Shown: piece after piece, positions 1-11,202 of the stretch | How positions within the stretch are numbered: the stretch's first letter is position 1 | How the letters are laid out: every line of letters starts with the position of its first letter | Assembly: GCA_024742995.1 (NCBI GenBank) | Contig: JANSXK010000012.1 | Span: forward strand, 1 to 52,782 | Reading direction: 5' to 3' | DNA: 52,782 bases | Source: Gammaproteobacteria bacterium | Lineage (GTDB): Bacteria > Pseudomonadota > Gammaproteobacteria > Legionellales > Legionellaceae | Notes under the pieces: generated by a model | What the model saw: only the letters and a program-made list of their open reading frames with translations | Told to the model about the DNA's origin: nothing | The model's database searches: none | Position numbers and translations under genes: made by a program

Positions 1-107
1 ATGATTATGACCTTATAATTGTTTGCAAACTTTATTTGATCACATTTAGTCATGCACTGCTAATCGTTTTTCTTCCTAATTTTCAATTCCTTAATCTCAA
101 AAAAAGT

Positions 108-142
108 GGGGATAGCTCAGGGACAAGCCGCGGGATCTAGGG
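108..142 (+). repeat. dispersed 35-base intergenic repeat, copy 1
   Basis: This 35-base stretch contains the core GGGACAAGCCGCGGGA. It recurs in inverted orientation at 52643-52677 with 32 of 35 bases identical. It sits between the window edge and the 3' end of yhbY. Short CCGCGG-centred intergenic repeats are common in Legionella, Coxiella and Rickettsia genomes. I see no coding potential in it. The rest of 1-169 shows nothing I can name. Confidence 0.75.
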
Positions 143-169
143 TAAAGAGAATGCTCCTATCTATTATTC

Positions 170-436
170 TTACTCAGTTTTTTCGCGATAAATCGTAGCA
201 ATATGGCCAATCATTTGTATGCATTCAGCATTTGTTGCTTGGCAGAGCGCTTCTGCGGTATCAAGGTTTTCTGTTTTGTTGGCGCCCACCAGTTTTACTT
301 TGATCAATTCATGGGTTGACAGCGCGATATCCGTTTCGGCAATCAGCGCTGGAGTTAAGCCTTTGCCACCCATGAGAATGACAGGATTGAGTGGATGTGC
401 TTTGGCTTTGAGGGTTTTTCTTAAGCTACGGTTCAT
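170..436 (-). CDS. yhbY: YhbY-type CRM-domain RNA-binding protein
   Basis: This 88-residue protein is a single CRS1/YhbY (CRM) domain, the usual length for stand-alone YhbY. The N-terminal KAKAHPLNPV segment and the GGKGL loop near residues 23-27 match the family's GxxG RNA-binding loop. YhbY associates with pre-50S ribosomal particles and assists large-subunit assembly. It is transcribed divergently from rlmE, a 23S rRNA methyltransferase, and this head-to-head pair is conserved in many gammaproteobacteria. The two genes together suggest a shared role in ribosome maturation. No anomaly in length or start is seen. Confidence 0.93.
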   Translation of the reverse strand: MNRSLRKTLKAKAHPLNPVILMGGKGLTPALIAETDIALSTHELIKVKLVGANKTENLDTAEALCQATNAECIQMIGHIATIYREKTE

Positions 437-468
437 AGATAATCCATACGATAAATAATGACAAATTA

Positions 469-497
469 TTGCACGTTTTGCTGGGAAATAATAGATA
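469..497 (+). promoter_or_regulatory. possible sigma70 promoter for rlmE
   Basis: TTGCAC (469-474) and TAGATA (492-497) are separated by 17 bases in the yhbY-rlmE divergent gap, about 40 bases upstream of the rlmE ATG. The match is moderate, and TATGAT at 505-510 is an alternative -10 element. Confidence 0.35.
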
Positions 498-535
498 AAT
501 TCGGTATGATACGATTTTTGATATCATGATCTTGT

Positions 536-1171
536 ATGCAACGTTCGAAAAGCAGTAAACGCTGGTTAAAAGAACATTTTGACGATCCCTTTGTGAAACA
601 AGCCCAAACAGCCGGCTATCGGAGTCGGGCTGTCTATAAATTAAAAGAAATCGATGACAAAGAACGATTGTTAAAACCGGGCATGACGGTGGTGGATTTA
701 GGTGCCGCACCTGGGGGTTGGACCCAGTATGTCGCAGAAAAAATAGGTTGTCGCAAAGGAGAGAAAGAAAGCACTATCATTGCTTTGGACTGTTTGCCTA
801 TGGATGCATTGCCTGGGGTCGACGTGATTTTAGGTGATTTTACTGAAGAAAAGGTGCTAGAAGAATTGCAATCTAAATTGACCGAGCGTTCGGTGGATCT
901 TGTTTTATCTGATATGGCGCCCAATATGAGTGGTAACCCCGCTGTTGATATGCCGCGTGCGATGTATTTGGCCGAATTAGCCCTAGCGTTTTCTTATCAA
1001 ACGTTGAAGCCTGGTGGCACTTTGGTGATGAAATTATTCCATGGAGAAGGGTTTGATGCGCTGGTGAAAGAGATTCGCCCCAGGTTTAAGCGGATCGTAA
1101 TTCGAAAACCCCAAGCATCACGGTCGCGCTCAAGAGAAACCTATTTGCTGGCGAAGCATTATATTTTGTAG
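536..1171 (+). CDS. rlmE: 23S rRNA (uridine-2'-O)-methyltransferase RlmE
   Basis: RlmE (FtsJ/RrmJ) methylates the 2'-O of U2552 in 23S rRNA of the 50S subunit, using S-adenosylmethionine. The 211-residue protein matches the 209-residue E. coli enzyme. SAM motif I is seen as [11 protein letters not shown] (54-64). The K-D-K-E catalytic tetrad is intact at K35, D126 (SDMAPN), K166 and E201 (SRETYLLAK). It lies directly upstream of ftsH, the same rrmJ-ftsH order as in E. coli, where the two are co-transcribed under heat-shock control. Here the gap to ftsH is 56 bases and could hold a weak -10 element (TATACT, 1193-1198). No clear sigma32 site is visible. Confidence 0.96.
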   Translation: MQRSKSSKRWLKEHFDDPFVKQAQTAGYRSRAVYKLKEIDDKERLLKPGMTVVDLGAAPGGWTQYVAEKIGCRKGEKESTIIALDCLPMDALPGVDVILGDFTEEKVLEELQSKLTERSVDLVLSDMAPNMSGNPAVDMPRAMYLAELALAFSYQTLKPGGTLVMKLFHGEGFDALVKEIRPRFKRIVIRKPQASRSRSRETYLLAKHYIL

Positions 1172-1227
1172 TAACTTAGAGATGTGTCCGTGTATACTGG
1201 CCTAATTAATCAAATGAGGTTTTTACT

Positions 1228-3171
1228 TTGAACGATATGATAAAAAATTTATTTTTGTGGTTGGTGATTGCTGTGGTTTTGGTATCAGTATTCAGCAATT
1301 TTGGGCCTAATCATGCAGCAGCAGATCAACTGCCCTATAGTCAATTTTTGACGGAAGTGACGCAAGGCACTATTCATTCCGTTGCGATTGAAGACAATAA
1401 AGTTATCTCAGGCGTCACTAAAAATAATCGACGTTTTGTCACCTATATGCCAATACCTGATCCAGCTTTGTTGGGTCAATTATTGAAAGCGAATGTCACG
1501 GTCAGTGGCCAAGAAAAACAACAAGAAAGCTTTTTGTTACACCTATTTGTAAACTGGTTCCCGATGTTGTTATTGATTGCGGTATGGGTCTTTTTCATGC
1601 GCCAAATGCAAGGCGGCGGTGGTCGTGGCGCCATGTCGTTTGGTCGGTCACGCGCACGTTTGCTGGGTGAAGATCAAGTGAAGGTCACATTTTCGGATGT
1701 AGCGGGTGTGGATGAAGCGAAAGATGAAGTGAAAGAATTAGTTGATTTCTTACGTGATCCGACCAAGTTTCAAAATTTAGGGGGCCGTATTCCGCGTGGG
1801 GTGTTGTTGGTGGGTTCGCCTGGTACCGGCAAAACCTTGTTGGCTCGTGCTGTCGCAGGAGAAGCAAAAGTACCCTTTTTCACCATTTCCGGATCTGACT
1901 TTGTGGAAATGTTTGTGGGGGTGGGTGCGTCTCGCGTACGGGATATGTTTGAGCAAGCTAAAAAACAAGCGCCTTGTATCATATTTATTGATGAAATTGA
2001 TGCCGTGGGCCGTCATCGTGGCGCGGGGTTGGGTGGGGGTCATGATGAACGTGAGCAAACCTTGAACCAATTATTAGTCGAGATGGATGGATTTGAAGGC
2101 AATGAAGGGGTAATTGTGATTGCTGCAACCAACCGACCTGATGTTTTGGATCCGGCGTTATTACGTCCCGGACGCTTTGACCGTCAAGTGGTTGTGCCTT
2201 TGCCAGATATTAAGGGTCGAGAACAAATTTTACGTGTGCATTTGAGTAAAGTACCGATGGAGAATGGGGTGGATGTCATGGCGATTGCGCGTGGGACACC
2301 TGGGTTTTCCGGTGCGGATTTGGCTAATTTGGTAAATGAAGCGGCTTTGTTTGCTGCGCGTTCTGACAAACGTAGAATCACGATCATGGAATTGGACAAA
2401 GCCAAAGACAAGATCATGATGGGTACAGAGCGACGTTCTATGGTGATGAGTGAGGATGAAAAAAAATTAACAGCTTATCATGAGGCCGGGCACGCGATTG
2501 TAGGTTTATTGGTACCCGAACATGATCCCGTCTATAAAGTATCTATCATTCCAAGAGGACGCGCCTTGGGTGTGACGATGTTTTTGCCGGAGCAAGATCG
2601 TTATTCTTACACAAGACGCCGCTTAGAAAGTCAATTGGCCAGTTTGTATGGTGGGCGCATCGCAGAAGAATTAATTTTTGGCGCAGATAGTGTGACGACG
2701 GGTGCCTCAAACGATATCACGCGCGCGACGGAAATTGCCCGTAAAATGGTCACGCAGTGGGGCTTGTCTGCCCTGGGGCCACTCAGTTTTGGTCAGGAAG
2801 AGGAAGAAGTCTTTTTAGGCCGTAGTATGAATCAAGGCAAAGAAATTTCTGATTTGACCGTACAAAAAATTGATGAAGAAGTGCGGGACATTATTGATCG
2901 TAATTTCCAACATGCCGAAACCTTGTTGAAAGACAATGTCAAATTGTTACATCTGATGGCGGAAGCTTTGATCAAATATGAAACCATCGATGCCACACAA
3001 ATTAAAACCATTATGACAGGAAAAGAACCCCTGCCTCCCGAAGGTTGGGACAGTGATGATACCGGCTCGATGCATGCTGAGCCAGATTCATCCTCACCAC
3101 CGACCAAACCCAAATCAAGATTATCACGTAAAAAATCATTGAAAGAAGATCCTGCGAGTGACGCACCCTAG
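1228..3171 (+). CDS. ftsH: ATP-dependent zinc metalloprotease FtsH
   Basis: FtsH is a hexameric inner-membrane AAA+ protease that degrades misfolded membrane proteins and regulators. The 647 residues show a first membrane helix (about 8-24), a small periplasmic domain, a second helix (about 110-124), Walker A GSPGTGKT (196-203), Walker [12 protein letters not shown] (251-261), the second region of homology, and the zinc-binding HEAGH (418-422). The usual GPPGTGKT proline is serine, which should be tolerated. I chose the TTG start because AATGAGG lies 9 bases upstream; the next in-frame ATG (1237) is too far from it. The last base is shared with the folP start. The tail after residue 600 is polar and Ser/Lys-rich, as is usual. 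Confidence 0.97.
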   Translation: MNDMIKNLFLWLVIAVVLVSVFSNFGPNHAAADQLPYSQFLTEVTQGTIHSVAIEDNKVISGVTKNNRRFVTYMPIPDPALLGQLLKANVTVSGQEKQQESFLLHLFVNWFPMLLLIAVWVFFMRQMQGGGGRGAMSFGRSRARLLGEDQVKVTFSDVAGVDEAKDEVKELVDFLRDPTKFQNLGGRIPRGVLLVGSPGTGKTLLARAVAGEAKVPFFTISGSDFVEMFVGVGASRVRDMFEQAKKQAPCIIFIDEIDAVGRHRGAGLGGGHDEREQTLNQLLVEMDGFEGNEGVIVIAATNRPDVLDPALLRPGRFDRQVVVPLPDIKGREQILRVHLSKVPMENGVDVMAIARGTPGFSGADLANLVNEAALFAARSDKRRITIMELDKAKDKIMMGTERRSMVMSEDEKKLTAYHEAGHAIVGLLVPEHDPVYKVSIIPRGRALGVTMFLPEQDRYSYTRRRLESQLASLYGGRIAEELIFGADSVTTGASNDITRATEIARKMVTQWGLSALGPLSFGQEEEEVFLGRSMNQGKEISDLTVQKIDEEVRDIIDRNFQHAETLLKDNVKLLHLMAEALIKYETIDATQIKTIMTGKEPLPPEGWDSDDTGSMHAEPDSSSPPTKPKSRLSRKKSLKEDPASDAP

Positions 3172-4031
3172 TGGATAAAATAGCATTCAAACAATGGTGT
3201 GGCACCCACACACATGGCCCAGGCCAAATGCCTTTGATCATGGGAGTGCTGAATGTCACGCCTGATTCTTTCTACGATGGGGGCTGTTACCAAACCACAG
3301 ATGCTGCTTATGATCAAGCCCAAGCGATGATCGCGGCAGGGGTTGATCTGATTGATATTGGTGGCGAATCATCGCGCCCAGATGCGGCATTTATTTCTAT
3401 CCAAGAAGAATTAGACCGCGTCATGCCTATCATCGAGCGAATAGGCGCAGCTGCACCCATCGCCATATCAATCGACACCTGGAAACCAGAAGTGATGCAA
3501 GCGGCAGTACAAGCAGGCGTTGCTTGTATCAATGATATTTTTGCGTTGCGTTCGGAAGGTGCTTTGACTGTTGCTGCGCAATGCGACGTGCCGATTTGTT
3601 TGATGCATATACTGGGTACACCGCGTACGATGCAAACCGATCCTCAGTATCCACAAGGTGTGATTCGTGAGGTTGATGGTTTTTTTGCGCAGCGTATTCA
3701 AGCTTGTGTCGATGCTGGGATTGACCGATCGCGTTTGATTTTAGACCCAGGATTTGGATTTGGCAAAACGGTGCAACATAATTTACAAATGGTTCAGCGT
3801 TTGGCGCAGTTTCACCAACATCAATTACCTATTTTATTGGGTATGTCGAGAAAATCGACGATTGGTGCCGTGTTAGATCAACCCCCCTCAGGACGATTGG
3901 CAGGTGGATTGGCATTGGCGGTGCATGCCACGTTATCCGGGGTTTCGATTCTTCGAACCCATGATGTGGTGGAAACCAAACAAGCATGCACCATCATTCA
4001 AGCAGTACAAACGGTAGAAGGTGTCGTATGA
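3171..4031 (+). CDS. folP: dihydropteroate synthase
   Basis: FolP condenses p-aminobenzoate with dihydropterin pyrophosphate in folate synthesis and is the sulfonamide target. The 286-residue protein carries the family signatures [33 protein letters not shown] and GMSRKS. The GTG start overlaps the ftsH stop by one base (TAGTG), implying translational coupling. Downstream, its TGA overlaps the glmM ATG (ATGA). The ftsH-folP-glmM order is widespread in gammaproteobacteria including E. coli and Legionella. The N-terminal 20 residues before MPLIMGVLN are variable in the family, so the exact start is slightly uncertain. Confidence 0.95.
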   Translation: MDKIAFKQWCGTHTHGPGQMPLIMGVLNVTPDSFYDGGCYQTTDAAYDQAQAMIAAGVDLIDIGGESSRPDAAFISIQEELDRVMPIIERIGAAAPIAISIDTWKPEVMQAAVQAGVACINDIFALRSEGALTVAAQCDVPICLMHILGTPRTMQTDPQYPQGVIREVDGFFAQRIQACVDAGIDRSRLILDPGFGFGKTVQHNLQMVQRLAQFHQHQLPILLGMSRKSTIGAVLDQPPSGRLAGGLALAVHATLSGVSILRTHDVVETKQACTIIQAVQTVEGVV

Positions 4032-5377
4032 GTCAACGTTCATATTTTGGTACAGATGGTATTCGTGGCCACGTAGGGTCCAGTCATATGAACCCAGAGC
4101 TGGTGTTAAAATTGGGTTGGGCCGTGGGTTGTGTCTTGGCCAATGGTGCCCGAAAAAAAGTCGTGATTGGAAAAGACACGCGCATATCCGGTTATATGTT
4201 TGAATCTGCGCTTGAGGCTGGATTGTCGGCTGCCGGTGTGGATGTTTATTTATTAGGTCCTATGCCGACACCTGGCGTTGCTTATTTGACGCAAACATTG
4301 CGTGCCAATGCGGGCATTGTGATTTCAGCATCGCATAATTTATTTGAAGACAATGGATTGAAGTTTTTTTCAGCAGAGGGTGCTAAATTGCCCGATTCTG
4401 TCGAATTAGAAATTGAAAAATATATGGAACAACCCTTTGTAACAGTCAAATCTGGGCATTTGGGTAAAGCCATGCGTGTTGGTGATGCCTCTGGTCGTTA
4501 TATTGAATTTTGCAAAGCGACGATTCCTTCATTGACGCGTTTGAGTGGTTTGAAAATCGTGGTCGATTGTGCCCATGGTGCGACTTACAATATTGCCCCA
4601 GATGTCTTTACAGAGTTGGGTGCGGAAGTGATTGGCATGGGTGATAGGCCGGATGGGTTTAATATTAATGAGCGTTGCGGATCAACAGCGCCTGAAGCCA
4701 TGCGAGAAATGGTATTGCAAACGCAAGCAGATATTGGTATCAGTTTGGATGGTGATGGCGATCGGGTGGTTTTAGTCGATGCGCAAGGTCGTCTGATAGA
4801 TGGCGATCAAATTTTGTATATGCTTGCCAAAGATCGCAAAGAAAGAGGGGTTGTCATCAAAGGGGTGGCCGGTACTTTGATGAGTAATTTTGGTTTAGAA
4901 AAAGCGATCCACTCGTTGGGGCTAGAGTTTATCCGCACGCAAGTAGGGGATCGCTATGTGTTGGAAGCTTTGCGAGAAAAAGATTGGAAAATTGGCGGTG
5001 AACCTTCTGGGCATGTGGTGTGTTTAGATAAAACCACGACAGGAGATGGGATCGTCGCTGCCCTACAAGTATTGGCAATGATGGTGAAGCAAGAAAAAAC
5101 CTTGGCTGAATTAACGCAAGGTGTAGAGTTGTTACCACAATCTTTGGTAAACTTAAAAACCAAACATGCAGCGCAATTGGTTCAGGACAAGCGTGTACAG
5201 ACTGCTGTAACAGCTTTGGAGAGGGTGCTAAAAGATGAAGGTCGTGTGGTGTTAAGACCTTCTGGTACTGAGCCGATGTTACGCGTGATGGTCGAAGGAT
5301 TGGATAGCAAAGATGTTGAAAATCATGCACAAACGTTAAGTGCAGATATCTCCAAAATCGCTCAAACATTGGAGTGA
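4028..5377 (+). CDS. glmM: phosphoglucosamine mutase
   Basis: GlmM interconverts glucosamine-6-phosphate and glucosamine-1-phosphate on the way to UDP-GlcNAc, peptidoglycan and LPS. The 449-residue protein begins [14 protein letters not shown], the family N-terminus. The phosphorylated serine is S102 in ISASHN, the metal loop is DGDGD (241-245), and the phosphate-binding [10 protein letters not shown] motif is near the C-terminus. The ATG overlaps the folP stop (ATGA) with GAAGG just upstream. The reading frame is open about 14 codons further upstream inside folP, but that extension has no family counterpart. Confidence 0.96.
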   Translation: MSQRSYFGTDGIRGHVGSSHMNPELVLKLGWAVGCVLANGARKKVVIGKDTRISGYMFESALEAGLSAAGVDVYLLGPMPTPGVAYLTQTLRANAGIVISASHNLFEDNGLKFFSAEGAKLPDSVELEIEKYMEQPFVTVKSGHLGKAMRVGDASGRYIEFCKATIPSLTRLSGLKIVVDCAHGATYNIAPDVFTELGAEVIGMGDRPDGFNINERCGSTAPEAMREMVLQTQADIGISLDGDGDRVVLVDAQGRLIDGDQILYMLAKDRKERGVVIKGVAGTLMSNFGLEKAIHSLGLEFIRTQVGDRYVLEALREKDWKIGGEPSGHVVCLDKTTTGDGIVAALQVLAMMVKQEKTLAELTQGVELLPQSLVNLKTKHAAQLVQDKRVQTAVTALERVLKDEGRVVLRPSGTEPMLRVMVEGLDSKDVENHAQTLSADISKIAQTLE

Positions 5378-5379
5378 GC

Positions 5380-6141
5380 ATGAGACAGAAAATCGTTTTG
5401 GGTAATTGGAAAATGAATGGTCGTTTGACCCAGATTATTCCATTGATTCATGACTTGCTTGAGACTTGTTCTGACGCGACAGCAGCGCAGGTTGCGGTGT
5501 TGGTGCCAGCGATTTATTTGCCTGAAGTCAGCACGCTTTTGACTGGGCGCAATATTGGGTTTGGCGCACAAAATGTTTACCCCAAAGATTCCGGCGCTTA
5601 CACCGGTGAACTGAGTGGACTGATGCTGGCAGATTACCATTGCCAGTATGTTTTGGTGGGACATTCTGAGCGGCGACAGTTGTTTCATGAGGATGAAAAA
5701 TTTGTCGCAGAAAAATTCCACCATGTGAAAGAACATGCTATGATACCGATCTTGTGCGTTGGAGAGACGGAAAAAGAACGTGATGGCGGTTTGATGGAGC
5801 AAAGATTATCGCAGCAGCTTGCTGCGGTGTTTGAGCACCGTAATCAAGGGGATGTGTTGCAACACTGTATCGTTGCTTATGAGCCAATTTGGGCCATAGG
5901 TACGGGTAATACTGCAACACCAGAGCAAGCTCAGCATGCGCACGCTTTTATTCGTCAGTTTTTATCACAATATGACCAGCATGCGGTGGATACATTGCCT
6001 ATTCTTTATGGCGGTAGCGTCAACGCCCATAACGCACCTGACTTATTTGCAATGTCAGATGTGGATGGTGGTTTGGTTGGTGGGGCGTCTTTAGATGCAA
6101 AACAGTTTGGGGAAATCGTAAAATGTATCAATTGTTGTTGA
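5380..6141 (+). CDS. tpiA: triosephosphate isomerase
   Basis: TpiA interconverts dihydroxyacetone phosphate and glyceraldehyde-3-phosphate in glycolysis and gluconeogenesis. The 253-residue protein starts [14 protein letters not shown] and carries all catalytic residues: N9, K11, H95 (VGHSERR) and E168 ([11 protein letters not shown]). I preferred the ATG at 5380, with GGAG about 5 bases upstream. A GTG at 5374 would add two residues but would overlap that ribosome site. It lies 2 bases after the glmM stop, and its 3' end overlaps secG by 19 bases. The glmM-tpiA-secG order is typical of gammaproteobacteria such as Legionella and Pseudomonas. Confidence 0.96.
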   Translation: MRQKIVLGNWKMNGRLTQIIPLIHDLLETCSDATAAQVAVLVPAIYLPEVSTLLTGRNIGFGAQNVYPKDSGAYTGELSGLMLADYHCQYVLVGHSERRQLFHEDEKFVAEKFHHVKEHAMIPILCVGETEKERDGGLMEQRLSQQLAAVFEHRNQGDVLQHCIVAYEPIWAIGTGNTATPEQAQHAHAFIRQFLSQYDQHAVDTLPILYGGSVNAHNAPDLFAMSDVDGGLVGGASLDAKQFGEIVKCINCC

Positions 6142-6434
6142 CTATCCATATATTAATTGCAGTCACTGTCATTGGCCTGGTGTTGCTGCAGCATGGTAAA
6201 GGCGCTGATATTGGCGCAGCATTTGGATCTGGTGCATCGAATACTGTTTTTGGCAGTCAAGGCACTGGGAATTTTTTGTTTAAATTGACAGGTGGTTTGG
6301 TGTTGGCATTTTTTACAACCAGCGTTTTATTGTCGGCAACGGTTGCAAGGCAACATCAATCTTCGCTAGCATTGCCATCGACAGAATCCACGACAACATC
6401 CTCGATTCCGATTCCTTCGCAACCTGGGTCGTAA
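6123..6434 (+). CDS. secG: protein translocase subunit SecG
   Basis: SecG is the small auxiliary subunit of the SecYEG inner-membrane translocon. The 103-residue protein has two membrane helices (about 3-22 and 54-72) separated by the conserved [15 protein letters not shown] and FGSQGTGNF loop. A low-complexity Ser/Thr/Pro tail follows. It begins inside the tpiA 3' end (19-base overlap), which suggests translational coupling, and is followed by tRNA-Leu. Length and topology are normal. Confidence 0.95.
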   Translation: MYQLLLTIHILIAVTVIGLVLLQHGKGADIGAAFGSGASNTVFGSQGTGNFLFKLTGGLVLAFFTTSVLLSATVARQHQSSLALPSTESTTTSSIPIPSQPGS

Positions 6435-6470
6435 CCATAACCTGATGTGAGTAGTCTGAAATTATTGTAT

Positions 6471-6555
6471 GCCGGAGTGGTGGAATTGGTAGACACGCCG
6501 TCTTGAGGGGGCGGTGGCGCAAGCTGTGCCGGTTCGAATCCGGCCTTCGGTACCA
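6471..6555 (+). tRNA. tRNA-Leu (anticodon GAG)
   Basis: This 85-base class II tRNA has acceptor strand GCCGGAG pairing with CTTCGGT. The anticodon stem CCGTC/GGCGG encloses loop TTGAGGG with anticodon GAG. A long variable arm, the T-arm GCCGG-TTCGAAT-CCGGC and an encoded CCA complete it. It sits between secG and nuoA on the same strand, the arrangement known in Legionella, Coxiella and Pseudomonas, so it is probably cut from the operon transcript. Confidence 0.97.
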
Positions 6556-6576
6556 AATTTGATATGAGGCCATGAT

Positions 6577-6933
6577 ATGTTATCGCAATATTTACCCATT
6601 TTGGTTTTTATCCTCGTTGGTATGGCGTTTGGCGCCGTACTGCTGGGTGCAGGGTCGCTGATTTCTGCAAGTAAACCTGACGCCGAAAAAAATTCACCCT
6701 ATGAATGTGGTTTCCCTGCATTTGAGTCTGCGCATATTCCTTTTGATGTTCGATTTTATTTGGTCGCAATTTTGTTTATCATATTTGATTTGGAAACGGC
6801 ATTTTTCTTTCCTTGGGCACTGGTATTACGAAAACTGGGCTGGGTTGGCTTTACAGCCATGATGGTATTTTTGGGATTACTGGTGATTGGATTTATTTAT
6901 GAGTGGAAACGAGGTGCTTTAGAATGGGAATAA
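6577..6933 (+). CDS. nuoA: NADH-quinone oxidoreductase subunit A
   Basis: NuoA is a small membrane subunit of respiratory complex I at the junction with the peripheral arm. The 118 residues form three membrane helices (about 8-30, 62-84, 90-110). They include the conserved loop [15 protein letters not shown] and the segment [16 protein letters not shown] lies 7 bases before the ATG. It opens the 13-cistron nuo operon and overlaps nuoB by 10 bases. Confidence 0.97.
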   Translation: MLSQYLPILVFILVGMAFGAVLLGAGSLISASKPDAEKNSPYECGFPAFESAHIPFDVRFYLVAILFIIFDLETAFFFPWALVLRKLGWVGFTAMMVFLGLLVIGFIYEWKRGALEWE

Positions 6934-7412
6934 CACTACCCTCTGAACTCCAACAACAGGGATTCATGACCACAACCATGGATAAACTATGGGGGTGGGC
7001 ACAGAGTGGGTCGATGTGGCCTATGACGTTTGGTTTGGCGTGTTGTGCCGTAGAAATGATGCACGTGGGTGCTTCTCGCTATGATGCGGATCGCTTCGGG
7101 GTGATTTTTCGCCCCAGTCCCCGTCAATCTGATGTGATGATTGTTGCGGGTACGTTGTGTAACAAAATGGCGCCTGCTTTGCGTAAAGTGTATGATCAAA
7201 TGCCGGAGCCGCGTTGGGTGATTTCAATGGGGTCCTGTGCCAATGGAGGCGGATATTATCATTATTCTTACTCTGTGGTGCGTGGCTGTGATCGCATTGT
7301 GCCTGTGGATATTTACGTGCCAGGGTGTCCACCCACGGCAGAAGCACTGTTGTATGGTGTGATCCAATTACAAAACAAAATTGCACGCAGAAATGTGATT
7401 GAATTGTCATAA
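6924..7412 (+). CDS. nuoB: NADH-quinone oxidoreductase subunit B
   Basis: NuoB holds cluster N2, the last [4Fe-4S] centre before quinone. The 162 residues contain all four ligands: C40 and C41 (LACCAVEMM), C105 (GSCANGGG) and C135 (VPGCPPTAE). The start at 6924 is placed by GAGGTG 7 bases upstream. The frame runs open for another 7 codons into nuoA, but that extension has poor spacing. Length matches the short NuoB of Legionella and alphaproteobacteria rather than the longer E. coli form. Confidence 0.97.
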   Translation: MGITLPSELQQQGFMTTTMDKLWGWAQSGSMWPMTFGLACCAVEMMHVGASRYDADRFGVIFRPSPRQSDVMIVAGTLCNKMAPALRKVYDQMPEPRWVISMGSCANGGGYYHYSYSVVRGCDRIVPVDIYVPGCPPTAEALLYGVIQLQNKIARRNVIELS

Positions 7413-7436
7413 TTGATAACGTAGGGTGTGTACGAC

Positions 7437-8117
7437 ATGGCAAAAATAAAAACATTAGCCACAGATTTGAAAGCAACGTTTCAGACAACATTACTCGACC
7501 TTGTGGTTGCTAACCAAGAAGTAACGATTGAATGTGAAGTTGCGCATATGCACGCGGTATTATTGGCGTTACGTGATAAACCAGCCTTTGCTTTTAGTCA
7601 ATTGATCGATGTGTGTGCGGTCGACTATTTGTTATATGGTGTTTATGATTGGGAAACAGACAGCGCAGTAACAGATGGATTTTCCCGGGCGGTTGAGTCT
7701 GGTGAGTCCACGCAGGGAAAATGGGATAAACCTCGATTTGCGGTGGTGTATCATTTATTATCACCAACTAAAAATCAACGTTTGCGTTTGAAAGTATTTG
7801 TGGGTGAGGACGATTTGTCGGTGCCTTCGGTGCATGATATTTGGAAATCTGCACTGTGGTTTGAGCGCGAAGCGTATGATTTGTATGGTATTTTATTCAC
7901 AGATCACCCTGATTTGAGACGAATTTTGACCGATTACGGGTTTATCGGACATCCCTTCCGCAAGGATTTTCCACTAAGTGGGCATGTGGAAATGCGTTAC
8001 GATGCGGCAATGGGCAAAGTGACCTACGAACCTGTAACTGTTGAACCTCGAGTGACCGTACCCAAAGTTATTCGCGATGATAACCGTTATCTTGATCAAA
8101 AAGAAGTCGCCAAATGA
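7437..8117 (+). CDS. nuoC: NADH-quinone oxidoreductase subunit C
   Basis: NuoC is the 30-kDa peripheral-arm subunit that packs against NuoD. The 226 residues include the signature [22 protein letters not shown] (about residues 143-164), followed by [17 protein letters not shown]. The ATG at 7437 follows AGGG by about 10 bases. A GTG at 7428 lies only one base after that site and is less likely. nuoC and nuoD are separate genes here, unlike the fused nuoCD of E. coli. Confidence 0.96.
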   Translation: MAKIKTLATDLKATFQTTLLDLVVANQEVTIECEVAHMHAVLLALRDKPAFAFSQLIDVCAVDYLLYGVYDWETDSAVTDGFSRAVESGESTQGKWDKPRFAVVYHLLSPTKNQRLRLKVFVGEDDLSVPSVHDIWKSALWFEREAYDLYGILFTDHPDLRRILTDYGFIGHPFRKDFPLSGHVEMRYDAAMGKVTYEPVTVEPRVTVPKVIRDDNRYLDQKEVAK

Positions 8118-8127
8118 GTCTACTACT

Positions 8128-9381
8128 ATGATTGAATTACAAAACTATACGCTTAATTTTGGTCCCCAACATCCAGCTGCGCATGGTGTGTTGCGGCTTG
8201 TTCTGGAATTAGAGGGTGAAACGATTGTACGCGCTGATCCCCACGTTGGTTTGTTACATCGTGCGACAGAAAAACTGGTGGAAACCAAACCTTATTTGCA
8301 AAATATTGGTTATATGGATCGCTTGGACTATGTGTCCATGATGTGTAATGAACATGCTTATGTGCGTGCGATTGAAAAAAGTTTAGGCGTTGATGCGCCC
8401 ATTAGAGCGCAATATATTCGTACCATGTTTGATGAAATCACCCGAATACTCAATCATTTATTATGGTTAGGCGCCACGGCTTTGGATACTGGGGCTATGA
8501 CTGTATTTTTATATTGTTTTCGTGAACGTGAAGATTTGTTTGATTGTTACGAAGCAGCCTCGGGCGCTAGAATGCATGCGACGTACTATCGACCAGGCGG
8601 CGTTGCAAGAGATTTACCCAATAAAATGCCACAGTACGAACCCTCTAAATGGCATTCCGAACGTGAAGTGGATGAGATGAATAGCAATCGGCAAGGCAGT
8701 TTGCTCGATTTCATTTCAGCGTTTACTGATCGCTTTCCAAAATGTATTGATGAGTACGAAACGTTGTTGACAGATAATCGAATATGGAAACAACGGACCG
8801 TGGATATTGGCGTGGTTACACCGGAGCAAGCGTTGCAATGGGGATTTTCGGGTCCGATGCTGCGTGCTTCAAATGTGGCTTGGGATTTACGCAGAAAGCA
8901 ACCTTATGCTGCTTATGACAAGCTTGATTTTGATATTCCAGTGGGTAAAACTGGAGATTGTTACGATCGGTATTTGGTACGGGTTGCAGAAATGCGTGAA
9001 TCGAATCGTATCATCCAGCAATGTGTTGCTTGGCTTAAGACGCACCCTGGGCCAGTCAAATTGGATGATCACAAAATCACGCCGCCCAAACGTGTGGAAA
9101 TGAAAGAAGATATGGAAGCATTGATTCATCATTTCAAATTGTATACCGAAGGATTTTGTTTGCCACCTGGAGAAGTGTATTCTGCAGTGGAAGCGCCCAA
9201 AGGAGAATTTGGCGTGTATTTGGTTTCAGACGGCGCTAATAAGCCGTATCGTTTGAAAATACGTGCGCCAGGATTTGCTCATTTGGCTGGGTATGATGAA
9301 ATGGTTCGTGGCTATATGTTGGCCGACGGGGTGGCTATTTTGGCCAGCCAAGATATTGTTTTTGGTGAAATCGATAGATAA
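8128..9381 (+). CDS. nuoD: NADH-quinone oxidoreductase subunit D
   Basis: NuoD is the 49-kDa subunit, related to hydrogenase large subunits, that forms the quinone pocket with NuoB. The 417-residue protein begins [20 protein letters not shown], the canonical N-terminus. The [10 protein letters not shown] and [13 protein letters not shown] segments around the quinone site are intact, and it ends VFGEIDR. I chose the start at 8128, ten bases after the nuoC stop. The open frame continues upstream into nuoC without family similarity. The Shine-Dalgarno sequence is weak, which suggests coupling to nuoC. Confidence 0.96.
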   Translation: MIELQNYTLNFGPQHPAAHGVLRLVLELEGETIVRADPHVGLLHRATEKLVETKPYLQNIGYMDRLDYVSMMCNEHAYVRAIEKSLGVDAPIRAQYIRTMFDEITRILNHLLWLGATALDTGAMTVFLYCFREREDLFDCYEAASGARMHATYYRPGGVARDLPNKMPQYEPSKWHSEREVDEMNSNRQGSLLDFISAFTDRFPKCIDEYETLLTDNRIWKQRTVDIGVVTPEQALQWGFSGPMLRASNVAWDLRRKQPYAAYDKLDFDIPVGKTGDCYDRYLVRVAEMRESNRIIQQCVAWLKTHPGPVKLDDHKITPPKRVEMKEDMEALIHHFKLYTEGFCLPPGEVYSAVEAPKGEFGVYLVSDGANKPYRLKIRAPGFAHLAGYDEMVRGYMLADGVAILASQDIVFGEIDR

Positions 9382-9396
9382 AGGGTTGAAAAAATT

Positions 9397-9900
9397 ATGT
9401 CGGAGAATGCAACACAGATGCTGCATACTTATGTAAGTGCCAAAGGGTTGGCAAAAATTGACGACTGGATTGCCAAATATCCGGCTGATCAAAAACAATC
9501 AGCTGTGATGGGTGCTTTGACGGTGATTCAAGAAGAAAACAGCTATTTGACAGATGAAGCAATGACAGCATTGGCGGCGTATTTGGATATGGCACCGATT
9601 GCGGTATTTGAAGTGGCTAGTTTTTATTCGATGTACGAGCGCGCACCTGTCGGCCGACATGTGATTGGCGTGTGCACCAATATTTCTTGTAAATTACGTG
9701 ACTCAGCAAAAATCATGAGTCATTTGGAGAAAAAACTAAAAATCAATTGTGGGGAAACCACAGCTGATGAGCGTTTCACTTTAAGATCTGTGGAATGCCT
9801 CGGTGCTTGTGTGAATGCGCCGATGATGCAAATTGATAAAGAGTACCATGAGCATTTAACGCAGACGGGCGTTGATAAGATTTTAAAAAAATATAAGTAG
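9397..9900 (+). CDS. nuoE: NADH-quinone oxidoreductase subunit E
   Basis: NuoE is the 24-kDa subunit carrying the [2Fe-2S] cluster N1a beside the FMN site. In the 167 residues the four ligands are C93 and C98 (GVCTNISCKL) and C134 and C138 (CLGACVNAPMM). The thioredoxin-like fold and length are typical. It lies 15 bases after nuoD and 12 before nuoF. Confidence 0.96.
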   Translation: MSENATQMLHTYVSAKGLAKIDDWIAKYPADQKQSAVMGALTVIQEENSYLTDEAMTALAAYLDMAPIAVFEVASFYSMYERAPVGRHVIGVCTNISCKLRDSAKIMSHLEKKLKINCGETTADERFTLRSVECLGACVNAPMMQIDKEYHEHLTQTGVDKILKKYK

Positions 9901-9912
9901 GGCTTCTTGACT

Positions 9913-11202
9913 ATGGTTACATTAAATCAAGTTTGTTATCGCACCTTGCACCTCGACAAGCCTTGGACATTGGCTGCTTATAAAAGTGTGGGTGGATACA
10001 AGGCTTGGCGACGCATTTTGAAAGAAAAAATACCGCCCAAACAAATCATTGAGGAACTCAAACTATCTGCATTGCGTGGCCGTGGCGGCGCGGGGTTTCC
10101 AACCGGTTTAAAGTGGAGCTTTATCAATCGTGATACCCCTGGTCAAAAATATGTGGTGTGTAATTCTGATGAAGGTGAGCCGGGCACATGTAAAGACCGA
10201 GATATTCTCCGTTATAACCCGCATCAGTTGATCGAAGGGATGGCTATTGCCGGGTATGCCATGGGTGCAACCGTTGGTTATAATTATATTCGTGGTGAAT
10301 TCTGGGAGCCGTACGAACGTGTGGAAGCAGCGCTGAAAGAAGTGTACAAAGCAGGGTTATTAGGTAAAAATATTTTAAAATCCGGATTTGATTTTGAGCT
10401 ACACAATCACTTGGGAGCGGGCGCCTATATTTGTGGTGAAGAAACCGCATTACTCAATTCGTTAGAGGGTAAAAAAGGGCAACCGCGTTTCAAGCCACCA
10501 TTTCCAGCTAATTTTGGTTTGTATGGTTGTCCAACAACGATTAATAATACCGAAACCTTTGCGTCTGTGCCGGTGATTATGGAACAAGGCGGTCAGTGGT
10601 TTTTAGAGTTGGGCAAACCCAATAATGGGGGTACCAAATGTTTCTCTGTCTCTGGGCATGTCAAAAAGCCGGGTAACTTTGAGATTCCTTTGGGTACGCC
10701 TTTCAAAGACTTGCTGGCATTAGCGGGTGGGTTACATAAAGGTCGCAAACTCAAAGCCGTGATACCTGGGGGGTCATCGATGCGGGTATTGCCCGGTGAT
10801 GTGATGATGGATTTGGATATGGATTTTGATAGCATTCAAAAAGCTGGATCTGGTTTGGGATCTGGGGCTGTGATCATTATGGATGATTCCACTTGTATGG
10901 TAGATGCCTTATATCGTTTGTCAGAATTTTATATGGATGAGTCTTGTGGGCAATGCACCCCTTGCCGCGAAGGTACGGGCTGGATGATGCGTATATTGCA
11001 TCGTATTAAAGAAGGGCACGGTGAGCCAGGAGATATTGAGCGCTTGGTGCATGTTGCTGACAGTATTGAAGGACGCACGATTTGTGCACTTGGTGAAGCA
11101 GCGGCTTGGCCAGTTCAGAGTTTTGTGAAACAGTTTTATCACGAATTTGAGGCATTCATTCCATCAAAAAAACGCGCGTCTAAGAAGGTTAAACATGGCT
11201 AA
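9913..11202 (+). CDS. nuoF: NADH-quinone oxidoreductase subunit F
   Basis: NuoF binds NADH and FMN and carries [4Fe-4S] cluster N3, so it is the electron entry point of complex I. The 429-residue protein shows the nucleotide glycine loop [10 protein letters not shown] (56-65), the FMN-site segment [15 protein letters not shown], and cluster ligands in [12 protein letters not shown] plus the later TICALG. ATG 9913 is preferred (AGGG about 10 bases upstream). A TTG at 9907 would add two residues. Its last 8 bases overlap nuoG. Confidence 0.96.
   Translation: MVTLNQVCYRTLHLDKPWTLAAYKSVGGYKAWRRILKEKIPPKQIIEELKLSALRGRGGAGFPTGLKWSFINRDTPGQKYVVCNSDEGEPGTCKDRDILRYNPHQLIEGMAIAGYAMGATVGYNYIRGEFWEPYERVEAALKEVYKAGLLGKNILKSGFDFELHNHLGAGAYICGEETALLNSLEGKKGQPRFKPPFPANFGLYGCPTTINNTETFASVPVIMEQGGQWFLELGKPNNGGTKCFSVSGHVKKPGNFEIPLGTPFKDLLALAGGLHKGRKLKAVIPGGSSMRVLPGDVMMDLDMDFDSIQKAGSGLGSGAVIIMDDSTCMVDALYRLSEFYMDESCGQCTPCREGTGWMMRILHRIKEGHGEPGDIERLVHVADSIEGRTICALGEAAAWPVQSFVKQFYHEFEAFIPSKKRASKKVKHG

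Noticed and set aside
3986..4027. N-terminal extension of GlmM
   Set aside because: It lies inside folP; the family N-terminus and ribosome site support the start at 4028.
4929..5381. 150-codon minus-strand ORF opposite glmM
   Set aside because: Shadow of a conserved housekeeping gene with no similarity of its own.
6313..6573. Minus-strand ORF across secG 3' end and tRNA-Leu (reads FEPAQLAPPPPQD)
   Set aside because: This is the familiar antisense translation of a tRNA-Leu gene, not a protein.
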